The notes below the pieces were generated by a model that made no database searches, was not told the origin of the DNA, and saw only the letters and a program-made list of their open reading frames with translations. From the NCBI RefSeq assembly GCF_036322585.1, contig NZ_AP024600.1:3100001-3164000 (forward strand): a stretch of 64,000 nt of DNA, written 5' to 3'. Below are positions 15,670 through 23,432 of the stretch, piece after piece. This stretch comes from Luteolibacter sp. LG18. Lineage in GTDB: Bacteria > Verrucomicrobiota > Verrucomicrobiia > Verrucomicrobiales > Akkermansiaceae. The position numbers and the translations under genes are program-made. Position 1 is the stretch's first letter, and every line of letters begins with the position of its first letter.

Positions 15670-18600
15670 TTAGATTTCGTTGCGGCCGAGCCAACGGAAC
15701 GAGACGACGTCGAAATGGCGGCCGAAGGTCTTGTTCACCGTGCTGCGGAGGACCTCGGCGGAGTCGGCCTGGTCGGCCGGATCGCAGTAGTCGCGGGTGC
15801 GGCGCACGACGGCCTCGCAGGTGGCGGTGGCGATGACCTTGCCCTCGCTGTCGCGGGCGTCGCCGTAGGCGCGGATGGTGAAGGTGTCGTCGCGGGCGGA
15901 CAGGATCGGGGCCAGCGGGCGGAGCACATCGGCCTGACGGGTCCAGCCGGGGAGGCCGTAGGCACCGAGACCGGCGGCGGCCTCGGGGAACTGGTAATCG
16001 GCGCCGGGGACGTCGGTGGCGTACTTGTTCTGGGACTCGTAGTTGTCGACGAGGCCGCTGTAGAAGCTGGAGTCCTTCTCGAGCTGGTTGAGCGCGGCCT
16101 GGATGGCTCCGGCGATGGCGAGATCCTTGTCGGTGGAGAGCTGGCGGTTCACGAACTCGGAGAGGGAGAGGAACGGGCCGCGCTTGCGGACCTGCTCGAC
16201 GATCTTCTGCGCGAGCTCGTCGAGGAGCTTGTCGTCCAGCTTGCGGTAGCCGGTGAATTCGCTGGCGGCCCCGCCGGTGCCAGCCTCCACGTTGCCGGCC
16301 ACGCTGGCGCGGCTCACGGCGTGGTCGGTGTTGCCGGAGAGGGTGATGGCGCCGGTCTCGCTGTAATAGGGGACCTTCTGGTTGCGGGCGTGGCCGAGCA
16401 GGGCGCGCCAGGCGGCGACGGAGGTGGAGTTCACGTTGAACATGCCCTCGACCTCCAGGCGGGAGGCGATGGTGCGCCAGGAATTCGGGGTATCGACCTG
16501 TTCCTGGAACACGCCGTTGGCGCCGCTGCCGGACTGGGAGGCACGCACGGCATCGATCACGATCGGCTTGTAGGCGCGGTTGACGAGCGGGGTGGTGCCC
16601 TTGAGGAAGTTCACGAAATTGCTCTTCATGAGGGCGGTGCTGCCGCCGTAGCCGCCCGCGGTGCCGCCGGCGATGGAGGAGAAGAACCAGTCGTCGAAGA
16701 GCAGGTGATTGGCGCAGTAGGAGTCGTCGTGCTGGAGGTTGGTGGCGGCGGTGGAGCTGCCATTGACCACGGCGTTCGGCGGGAACAGCGGGGAGGCGTC
16801 GGAATTGCCGATGACGTTGTAAGCGAAGGGCGGCACGGGGTTGCCGAAGCGCATGTCCCAGTTCTGGAGCTCGGCGAGCGAGGCGAGCGGCTTCACGGGC
16901 AGGTCCGCGGCGATGCCGCGGGTCATGCCGCGGGCGGTCATGGCGGTGAGGATGTAGCCCTTGGTGTCCGCCACGTTCGGCACGGTGTCATCGAAGGCGG
17001 CGTGCTTCAGGAAGCTGTAGTCGATGGCCGCGTTCACCTGGGCGCCGGTGCCGGGGTAGTTCTTCTGGACGGCGGGATTGGCCACGTCCATGTCGCCCAT
17101 GGTGGAGTAGTTGGCCAGCGGGTTGGCCTGGGTGAAGCCTTTCGATGGGGCGTAGCTCTGGTCCGGGCCGAAGAGGTTGTTCGCCACGCGCAGGCCGGTC
17201 ACCAGCGAGAAGAATGGGTCGGCGGTGTTGCGGATGGCGGAGAGCGGCTTGGAGTCGGCGAGGTTCTGGAGGTTCGGATAGGTCTGGGCGGCGGCGGGGG
17301 AGATGAGCATCTGGTACTCCATCTCGTAGCCATCGGTGCCGGCCTTGCGGTAAGCCTTGTCCTCGGTGAGCTCGTCATCGCGGACGACGAGGCGGTAGCC
17401 GACGACGTCCTTGCCCTTGTAGGAGAAGGTGTTGTTGAACTTCGGCTCCAGTTTCATCTTCGCGGTGCCGTCCAGGGTGTAGATCCAGGACGTGGGATCG
17501 GAAGCCTTGGTCAGAATGAAGAGGTGGCCCATGTCCGTGCGGTAGCCGGGGGCCATGGGCAGGCGGTGGGATGGGAGGTTTTGGTTCGACGGGCTGACCA
17601 CCAGCGTCGCGCCGGGTTGGAGATCGGGCACGGTGGTGAGCTCGTAGCGCAGCGTCTTGATCGAGGAGACAGCGAAGGGGGCCACGTCGGTGTAGTTCTT
17701 GCTGCCGGTCAGGAGGCTGCGGTAGCCGGAGATCTTGTGGTCCGGATTGCCGGTGGTGACCTCATACTTGAAGGCCACCGGGAAGGGGCTGGGGTTGGCC
17801 TCGTCCCCCACGGTGAAATAGAGCGGCCCGATGTTGGTGAGGCTGACGTTGTAGGGATTCCAGAGGGTGAACACCGGGGTCATCAGGATGCCCGGGGTGA
17901 ACTGCTTGCCATCCGAGGCGATGCGGCCCCAGTAGGAGAAGACCCATTGGACGCGGGCGACGACCGGGCGCAGGCGGACCTTGTGGAGGTAGGTCGCGGG
18001 GAGGCCGACTTCCTTCAAGGCGGTGGCCTTCAGACTGAAGGGCCCGGAGCCGCCAAGCTGCTGGTAGGTCATGGCGTAGTTGCGGAGATTGGCCCAGCTC
18101 GCGACCGCGCCTTGCTGGTCCCACGCGCGATCCGAGGCGCTGCCGCGGTAGCCGGCCCACGGGTAGAGCAGGGAGCCGGCGGGGCGGACATCGGTGGCGG
18201 TGGCGCGGGAAACGGAGTCGTCCTTGTCCGGGGTGATGCGGAAGAGCTTCAGGTCGGAAGTCGGAAGGTTGTCGTAGTTCTCGGTGAAGAGGGACATGTC
18301 CTTCCGCCAGCCGCCGGTGGCGGTGTTGGTGAGCAGGCCGGTGGAAACGGTGCTGAGGTCGTGGAAGTGGGTGCGTGAGGCTTTGTCGGAGCTGGCCTGC
18401 GCGATGAAATCGGTCTGCTTCAGGCTGCTGGCCTTGGCGGCGGGCTGTGCGTCGGCGAGCAGCGAGGACATGCCGAACTCCTCGGGATCGGCGGTCGAGT
18501 GGCTCTGGAGGTTGCCGGCCCATTCGCCGTCCAGTTTCGGGGTGTAGGGCTGGGGCAGGCGCGCCTTTTCGTTCTCGCCGCCCACCCACCAGGCGTAGCT

Positions 18601-19182
18601 GCCCGGGATGGACTTGTTGTCGATCTTCACGGGAGCGAGGTGGATCTGCTGGCGGGCCTGGCCGTCGCCCACGGTGTTGGTGCCGATGAGCGGCACGGTG
18701 CCCTCGGCGGCGGTGGTGGTCGGCGGGGTGGAGCTGTCGGCCAGCGCATTGGGTGCGCCGGACACCAGCCAGCTCAGGAAACGGGAGGCCTTCTTGGTCT
18801 TGTAGTTGCCGGGGGAAACGGGGCGGCCGGCGGCGGCTCCGCCCTGCTCGTGGTCCTCGCCTTCCCAGCTCCGCCAGGCCCCGAGGACCGGCGGGCTGTT
18901 TTCCTGGAGGACATCGGCGCGGGCGGTGACGCGGGTGTCCGGGCCGGTTTGCTTCTGGAGCTCGCCGATGGCCAGCATCAGGGCCAGCCGGGCATTGGCG
19001 CGGGCCGTTTGCTGGGCCTCGCCGCGGCTGGACGCGCGCAGGCTGATGCTGGAAAGCCCGAGCAATCCGAGTGCGATGGTGGACAGCAGGATCATCATCA
19101 TCAGGGTGACGATCAGCGAGAAACCACGGGCGGATCGGGCTCGGGATCCGGTGGAGATGGGCTGCTGGGCAAGGGCTTTCAT
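15670..19182 (-). CDS. Verru_Chthon cassette protein A, copy 2; giant GspK-like pseudopilin
   Basis: This is a paralogue of the protein at 10045-13554 and almost exactly the same length (1170 residues). The prepilin signal again ends at Gly20 and is followed by FSLIVTLMMMILLSTIALG, without Glu5. The helix SSRGEAQQTARANARLALML, the block GMFNVNSTSVAAWRALLG near residue 913, and the C-terminal FGRHFDVVSFRWL all match copy 1, while the middle is strongly diverged. That pattern suggests shared assembly ends and a variable exposed centre. The ATG at 19182 gives MKALAQQ. The same 56-bp block as in copy 1 lies 135 bp upstream. No extra D, B or C genes accompany this copy. Confidence 0.87.
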   Translation of the reverse strand: MKALAQQPISTGSRARSARGFSLIVTLMMMILLSTIALGLLGLSSISLRASSRGEAQQTARANARLALMLAIGELQKQTGPDTRVTARADVLQENSPPVLGAWRSWEGEDHEQGGAAAGRPVSPGNYKTKKASRFLSWLVSGAPNALADSSTPPTTTAAEGTVPLIGTNTVGDGQARQQIHLAPVKIDNKSIPGSYAWWVGGENEKARLPQPYTPKLDGEWAGNLQSHSTADPEEFGMSSLLADAQPAAKASSLKQTDFIAQASSDKASRTHFHDLSTVSTGLLTNTATGGWRKDMSLFTENYDNLPTSDLKLFRITPDKDDSVSRATATDVRPAGSLLYPWAGYRGSASDRAWDQQGAVASWANLRNYAMTYQQLGGSGPFSLKATALKEVGLPATYLHKVRLRPVVARVQWVFSYWGRIASDGKQFTPGILMTPVFTLWNPYNVSLTNIGPLYFTVGDEANPSPFPVAFKYEVTTGNPDHKISGYRSLLTGSKNYTDVAPFAVSSIKTLRYELTTVPDLQPGATLVVSPSNQNLPSHRLPMAPGYRTDMGHLFILTKASDPTSWIYTLDGTAKMKLEPKFNNTFSYKGKDVVGYRLVVRDDELTEDKAYRKAGTDGYEMEYQMLISPAAAQTYPNLQNLADSKPLSAIRNTADPFFSLVTGLRVANNLFGPDQSYAPSKGFTQANPLANYSTMGDMDVANPAVQKNYPGTGAQVNAAIDYSFLKHAAFDDTVPNVADTKGYILTAMTARGMTRGIAADLPVKPLASLAELQNWDMRFGNPVPPFAYNVIGNSDASPLFPPNAVVNGSSTAATNLQHDDSYCANHLLFDDWFFSSIAGGTAGGYGGSTALMKSNFVNFLKGTTPLVNRAYKPIVIDAVRASQSGSGANGVFQEQVDTPNSWRTIASRLEVEGMFNVNSTSVAAWRALLGHARNQKVPYYSETGAITLSGNTDHAVSRASVAGNVEAGTGGAASEFTGYRKLDDKLLDELAQKIVEQVRKRGPFLSLSEFVNRQLSTDKDLAIAGAIQAALNQLEKDSSFYSGLVDNYESQNKYATDVPGADYQFPEAAAGLGAYGLPGWTRQADVLRPLAPILSARDDTFTIRAYGDARDSEGKVIATATCEAVVRRTRDYCDPADQADSAEVLRSTVNKTFGRHFDVVSFRWLGRNEI

Positions 19183-19316
19183 CGGAGTTCGGTTCGGGCA
19201 GGTACGGGGTGACCCGTAGGTGCTGGCGGTGGATTCAAAGCGGCGGGGCTCAACCGGCTGCATCTGGCCGCGGGGGCCAGCCGAGGGTCCGGGAGCGGCG
19301 GCGAGGACGGTGCGTC

Positions 19317-19372
19317 CGACTGCTTTTCCAGTGACCTTGTAAATACGATCGATTGAGTTGGATGAAATTAAT
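19317..19372 (-). promoter_or_regulatory. Conserved 56-bp upstream block, copy 3
   Basis: This is the best-preserved pair with the copy at 13986-14040, differing at only a few positions. On the minus strand it reads ATTAATTTCATCCAA, then TCGATCGTATTTACA, then GGAAAAGCAGTCG. It is 135 bp upstream of the second cassette A start. It is probably the promoter or a regulator site for that operon. Confidence 0.6.
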
Positions 19373-19575
19373 TCAAGCGGCGGAACGGCTCAATTACCCC
19401 TTTGAGGTAGTTAGGAAGGGTGGACCGGCAGGGCCTGACCGCCCTTTGGTTTACACGGTATCTCGATCCCGGATTGCTCCGGACCGGGCGGGGCAAAACG
19501 CTTTGAAGCCCCGGCCGATCACAGGAAATGGCGGGTCATGTCCCATTTTCTCCAACTTCCCAAACGACATCCCCG

Positions 19576-21159
19576 ATGGCTTCCCCGAACCTCTCGATCC
19601 ACGCCGCCGCCCCCGGCACGCCGCTGCACCCCCACTGGAACGTCTGCGTGGGCGCGGGCCGGGCGAACGAGGGGCTGCGGGCTGATTGGCAGGAGCAGAT
19701 GGACCTGGCGATCGCGAGCTGCGGCTTCCGCTACGTGCGGTTCCACGGCCTGTTCCACGACGACATGTTCGTCTACAAGGAGGTGGACGGGAAGGCGGTC
19801 TACAATTTCCAGTACGTGGACACGCTGTTCGACCGGCTGCTGGACCTCGGCATCCGGCCGTTCGTGGAGCTGGGGTTCTGCCCCTCCGACCTGGCCTCGG
19901 AAAAGGGCACGGTGTTCTGGTGGAAGGGGAATGGCGCGCCGCCGAACGATTACGCGAAATGGGCGGAGCTGGTGCGCCGCACGGTGCAACACTGGGTGGA
20001 CCGCTACGGCATCGACGAGGTGCGGACGTGGTACTTCGAGGTGTGGAACGAGCCGAACCTCGGGCCGTTCTTCCGTGGTACTAGGAGCCAGTACTTCGAG
20101 CTCTACCGGGTGAGCGTGGAGGCGATCAAGGGGATCGACGCGGGGCTGCGGGTGGGCGGTCCCTCGACGAGCAATTTCGTGCCGGACGCGCGCTTCGATG
20201 GCGAGCTGGAGGATTTCACCGAGCATCGCACGGTGCTGGAGGCGGCGGACCTGGACGCCCTGGACTGGCGGCCGGTGTGGGTGGAACGGTTCCTGGAATG
20301 GTGCGCGGCGGAGAAGCTGCCGGTGGACTTCATCTCGTGCCATCCGTATCCCACGGACTGGGCGCTGGACGAGCACGGCCAGGGCAGCAAGCTGACCCGC
20401 GGCGCGGGGGCGACGGCGCGCGACCTGAAACTGCTGCGCGCGATCGTGGACGGCAGCGCGTTTCCGCAGGCGGAGATCCACCTGACGGAGTGGAGCAGCA
20501 GTTCCTCGCCGCGGGATTTCACGCATGACTTCCTGCAGGCCGCGACGTTCATCGTGCGGGCGAACCTGGAATCGATCGGCACGGTGGACTCCCTGGCCTA
20601 CTGGACCTTTACGGACGTCTTCGAGGAAGGCGGGGCGGGGGATACGATCTTCCACGGCGGCTTCGGGATGATCAACGTGCAGGGGATCGTGAAGCCGAGC
20701 TTCCACGCCTATCGTTTCCTGGGCGAGCTGGGCGACGAACTGCTCCAGCGCTGGGACGGCGGGGTGGTCACACGCTGCTCCTGCGAGGAGAAACTACGGG
20801 TGTTGGCGTACCATTATCCGGCGGAGATGGCGTTGTCCGTGCCGGCGTCGTTCGAGACGCGGGACAAGGCTTATGAAACGCTGTCGCTGGGATCGCCGGA
20901 GGAGTTCGCGCTGGAGCTCACCGGCCTGAAACCCGGCGCGGTCTTCACGATCGAGACGCTGGACGCGGATCACGGCAACGCGATGGGGGCGTGGGTGGCG
21001 ATGGGCTCGCCGGAGACGCCGACGCGCGCGCAGACGGAAAAGCTCAGCGCGCTGGCCCAGGGCACGCTGCGGGAGCAGGCCACCGCGGACGTGGCGGGCG
21101 TGCTGCGGCTGCGGCGGACGCTGTCGCCGTGGAGCGTGGTGCTGGTGCGGGAGAATTGA
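19576..21159 (+). CDS. Glycoside hydrolase family 39, beta-xylosidase-like
   Basis: GH39 enzymes are retaining TIM-barrel glycosidases, mostly beta-xylosidases or alpha-L-iduronidases. The 527-residue protein has the acid/base Glu159 in FEVWNEPNLGPFF, very close to Glu160 of characterised GH39 xylosidases, and a nucleophile candidate Glu305 in IHLTEWSSSSS. Other family marks are YVRFHGLFHDDM and SLAYWTFTDVFEE, and a C-terminal beta-sandwich follows the barrel. There is no signal peptide, so it should act in the cytoplasm on imported oligosaccharides. The ATG at 19576 was preferred to one 16 codons upstream because conserved sequence begins just after it. Three glycosidase genes run in series from here, separated by repeats rather than packed as one operon. 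Confidence 0.9.
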   Translation: MASPNLSIHAAAPGTPLHPHWNVCVGAGRANEGLRADWQEQMDLAIASCGFRYVRFHGLFHDDMFVYKEVDGKAVYNFQYVDTLFDRLLDLGIRPFVELGFCPSDLASEKGTVFWWKGNGAPPNDYAKWAELVRRTVQHWVDRYGIDEVRTWYFEVWNEPNLGPFFRGTRSQYFELYRVSVEAIKGIDAGLRVGGPSTSNFVPDARFDGELEDFTEHRTVLEAADLDALDWRPVWVERFLEWCAAEKLPVDFISCHPYPTDWALDEHGQGSKLTRGAGATARDLKLLRAIVDGSAFPQAEIHLTEWSSSSSPRDFTHDFLQAATFIVRANLESIGTVDSLAYWTFTDVFEEGGAGDTIFHGGFGMINVQGIVKPSFHAYRFLGELGDELLQRWDGGVVTRCSCEEKLRVLAYHYPAEMALSVPASFETRDKAYETLSLGSPEEFALELTGLKPGAVFTIETLDADHGNAMGAWVAMGSPETPTRAQTEKLSALAQGTLREQATADVAGVLRLRRTLSPWSVVLVREN

Positions 21160-21168
21160 GAGGGGGCC

Positions 21169-21956
21169 GTAGGGTCAACACGCCGAGATGACCGGGCGGT
21201 GGAGGTGGTTCGCGGGGAAGAAGGTCGCCCGATTGGATGAGGGGATGGGACGGGCCGTCGGCAGCGGACGGGACCGTTCGACCCGGTCGCCCCGGCGGTG
21301 CGACCCTACCTTTGCAGCGGGCCTCTGGAGGTAGGGTCATCTCGCCGAGATGACCGGGCGGTGGAGATGGTTTGCGGGGAAGAGGCCGTCCCAGTGGACG
21401 AAGGGGTGGGACCCACCCGTGGGAGCGGACGGGAACGCTAGACCCGGTCGCCCCGGCGGTGCGACCCTACCTTTGCGGCGGGCCTCTGGAGGTAGGGTCA
21501 TCTCGCCGAGATGACCGGGCGGTGGAGGTGGTTCGCGGGGAAGAAGGTCGCCCGATTGGATGAGGGGATGGGACGGGCCGTCGGCAGCGGACGGGACCGT
21601 TCGACCCGGTCGCCCCGGCGGTGCGACCCTACCTTTGCAGCGGGCCTCTGGAGGTAGGGTCATCTCGCCGAGATGACCGGGCGGTGGAGATGGTTTGCGG
21701 GGAAGAGGCCGTCCCATCAGACGCAGGGATGGGATGCGCCGTCGGCAGCGGACGCTACCATTCGACCCGGTCGCCCCGGCGGTGCGACCCTACCTTTTGA
21801 AGCGGGCCTCTGGAGGTAGGGTCATCTCGCCGAGATGACCGGGCGGTGGAGGTGGTTCGCGGGGAAGAGGCCGTCCCAGTGGACGAAGGGGTGAGACGCA
21901 CCCGTGGGAGCGGACGGGAACGCTAGACCCGGTCGCCCCGGCGGTGCGACCCTACC
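21169..21956 (-). repeat. Tandem array of five BIME-like units (inverted orientation)
   Basis: Five units begin near 21169, 21330, 21491, 21653 and 21815 with a 161-162-bp period, in reverse orientation to the array at 8670. Each begins GGTAGGGTCATCTCGCCGAG with its hairpin and ends at the GCGACC side hairpin plus CCTACC. The first unit is damaged at its left end. Units alternate between two centre types (one with GATTGGATGAGGGGATGGGA, one with CAGTGGACGAAGGGGTG), suggesting that pairs of units were duplicated together. The array separates the GH39 and GH88 genes. Confidence 0.95.
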
Positions 21957-22032
21957 TTTGCGGAGAGCTCTCCGCCGTGTATGATTTCACGCGGGCTTGT
22001 ATGTATTCGCCAATTTTGATACGCATCATTCG

Positions 22033-22052
22033 CCGGTTTCCAAGGAAACCGG
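22033..22052. promoter_or_regulatory. Perfect 20-bp palindrome upstream of the GH88 gene
   Basis: CCGGTTTCCAAGGAAACCGG lies about 90 bp before the GH88 start, in the only non-repeat DNA between the BIME array and the gene. Size and symmetry fit a regulator-binding site, for example for the LacI-type protein encoded at 27779-28867, but it could also act as an RNA hairpin. No second copy was noticed in the window. Confidence 0.4.
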
Positions 22053-22141
22053 AGGCGGGGTTTCCAATCCGGTGAAGCGGTGGATGATGCCGGTGTCACC
22101 TGCTTTGTCCCCCGCATTGCGAATCCCGCAGAGGAAAACGG

Positions 22142-23341
22142 GTGACGACGACCATTCACAAAGTTATGTGCGTTACCGCCCTCCCAACCGCCAGCTTGAC
22201 CGAAGAAACGCTGAAGAGCGCCTTCGACCTGTGCGTTTCCAAGACCCGCCTGAACATCGAGGCGATGGTGGATCATCCGACGACCTGGGCCTTCGCGCAG
22301 AACGGCGACTACGCCGCCTGGCCGGAGGGCTTCTTCGAGATCGGAAACTGGACGAACTCGTTCTTTACCGGCATGGCGGTGCTGTCCTGGCTGGACACGA
22401 AGGAGCCGCACTTCCTGAAGCAGCTCGAGCGCATCGAGCCGTTCTACAACGCGAAGGTGAACGTGGCGATCCACGCGGTGGAAACCATGCACGACATCGG
22501 CTTCCTCTACTCGCTCTACTCGGTGGCGCTCTACAAGAACACGGGCGACAAGCGCCAGCGCGCGCTCGGCCTCCGCGCGGCGGAGGTGCTGGTCGGCCGC
22601 TTCGTGCCGGAGGGCAACTACATCCGCGCGTGGGGCCGGATGGACGAGCCGGACACGGATTACGCGGGCCTGGCGATCATCGATTGCATGATGAATCTTC
22701 CGCTGCTCTTCTGGGCGGCGGAGGAAACCGGTGACGCCAGGTTCCGCGAGATCGCGATCCGCCACGCTGACACCACGCTGGCGAATTTCGTCCGCGCCGA
22801 TGACTCGGTGTACCATTCGTTCCGCTTCAATGCCGACGGCTCGCCGAAGGGCGGGGACAACTACTGCGGACGTGGTATCGAGTCCCACTGGGCGCGCGGC
22901 ACGACGTGGGCGATGTATGGTTTCGCGATGGCCTACCGCTACACCGGCGACGAGCGTTATCTGGACGCCTCGCTGCGGGTGACGCGGAAGTTCCTCTCTC
23001 TGCTGGATGACGAGGTGGTGCCGGTGTGGGACTTCCGGCTGAATCCGGGTGAACCCTTGCTGCGGGATTCTTCCGCCGCGGCGGTGGCCGCCTGTGCCCT
23101 GCAGGAACTGGAGGCGCTCGGGAAATCGGAGGACGCGTTCGGCGTGGCGAAGGATAATCTGATCGCGCGGCTGTGCTCGGAGGACTACCTCAATGCCGAT
23201 CCGGCGGTCCGCGGTCTGCTGCGCGATGCCGAGGTGGGTGATGGCGTGGGCAAGGCCCGCTCCGCCTACACGAGCTGGGGCGACTACTACTTCATGGAAG
23301 CGCTCGGCCGCGAGCTGGGTCTGGCGGTGAACTGGTGGTGA
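22142..23341 (+). CDS. Glycoside hydrolase family 88, unsaturated glucuronyl hydrolase-like
   Basis: GH88 enzymes hydrate and release unsaturated uronic acids from the ends of oligosaccharides made by polysaccharide lyases. The 399-residue (alpha/alpha)6-barrel protein carries the two key aspartates in typical settings: Asp118 in HDIGFLYSLYS and Asp181 in AIIDCMMNLPLL, spaced 63 residues apart as against 61 in Bacillus UGL (Asp88 and Asp149). RGTTWAMYGFAMAYRYTGD and SWGDYYFMEAL are further family motifs. No signal peptide is seen, so it is probably cytoplasmic. The GTG at 22142 was kept because GAGGA stands 8-9 bp upstream; an ATG at 22166 is possible. It implies a uronic-acid-containing substrate for this locus. 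Confidence 0.9.
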   Translation: MTTTIHKVMCVTALPTASLTEETLKSAFDLCVSKTRLNIEAMVDHPTTWAFAQNGDYAAWPEGFFEIGNWTNSFFTGMAVLSWLDTKEPHFLKQLERIEPFYNAKVNVAIHAVETMHDIGFLYSLYSVALYKNTGDKRQRALGLRAAEVLVGRFVPEGNYIRAWGRMDEPDTDYAGLAIIDCMMNLPLLFWAAEETGDARFREIAIRHADTTLANFVRADDSVYHSFRFNADGSPKGGDNYCGRGIESHWARGTTWAMYGFAMAYRYTGDERYLDASLRVTRKFLSLLDDEVVPVWDFRLNPGEPLLRDSSAAAVAACALQELEALGKSEDAFGVAKDNLIARLCSEDYLNADPAVRGLLRDAEVGDGVGKARSAYTSWGDYYFMEALGRELGLAVNWW

Positions 23342-23346
23342 GCACC

Positions 23347-23427
23347 AAGGAGTAGGGACATTCCTGTCCCGTTCTTCATCTTTTCTTTTGATAGTCCAAG
23401 AACGGGACAGGAATGTCCCTGCTCCTT
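23347..23427. repeat. Paired GTAG hairpins (inverted repeat, 81 bp)
   Basis: The left arm at 23347-23376 holds GTAG followed by GGACA-TTCC-TGTCC, then CGTTCTT. The right arm at 23398-23427 is its reverse complement with one mismatch over 30 bp. Related single hairpins occur at 52888-52905 and, partly, near 56019. The element fills the gap between the GH88 and GH36 genes and ends 5 bp before the GH36 start codon, so it could influence translation of that gene. Confidence 0.9.
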
Positions 23428-23432
23428 GATTC

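Noticed and set aside
19448-19463. GTTTACACGGTATC-like sequence before the GH39 gene as a fourth PATR-type operator
   Set aside because: The half-sites resemble TTAC/GTA, but the central spacing is shorter than in the three PATR sites, so it does not fit the same palindrome.
19353-19685. A 110-codon plus-strand frame overlapping the GH39 start
   Set aside because: It overlaps both the conserved 56-bp upstream block and the well-supported GH39 gene, and its product is not protein-like.
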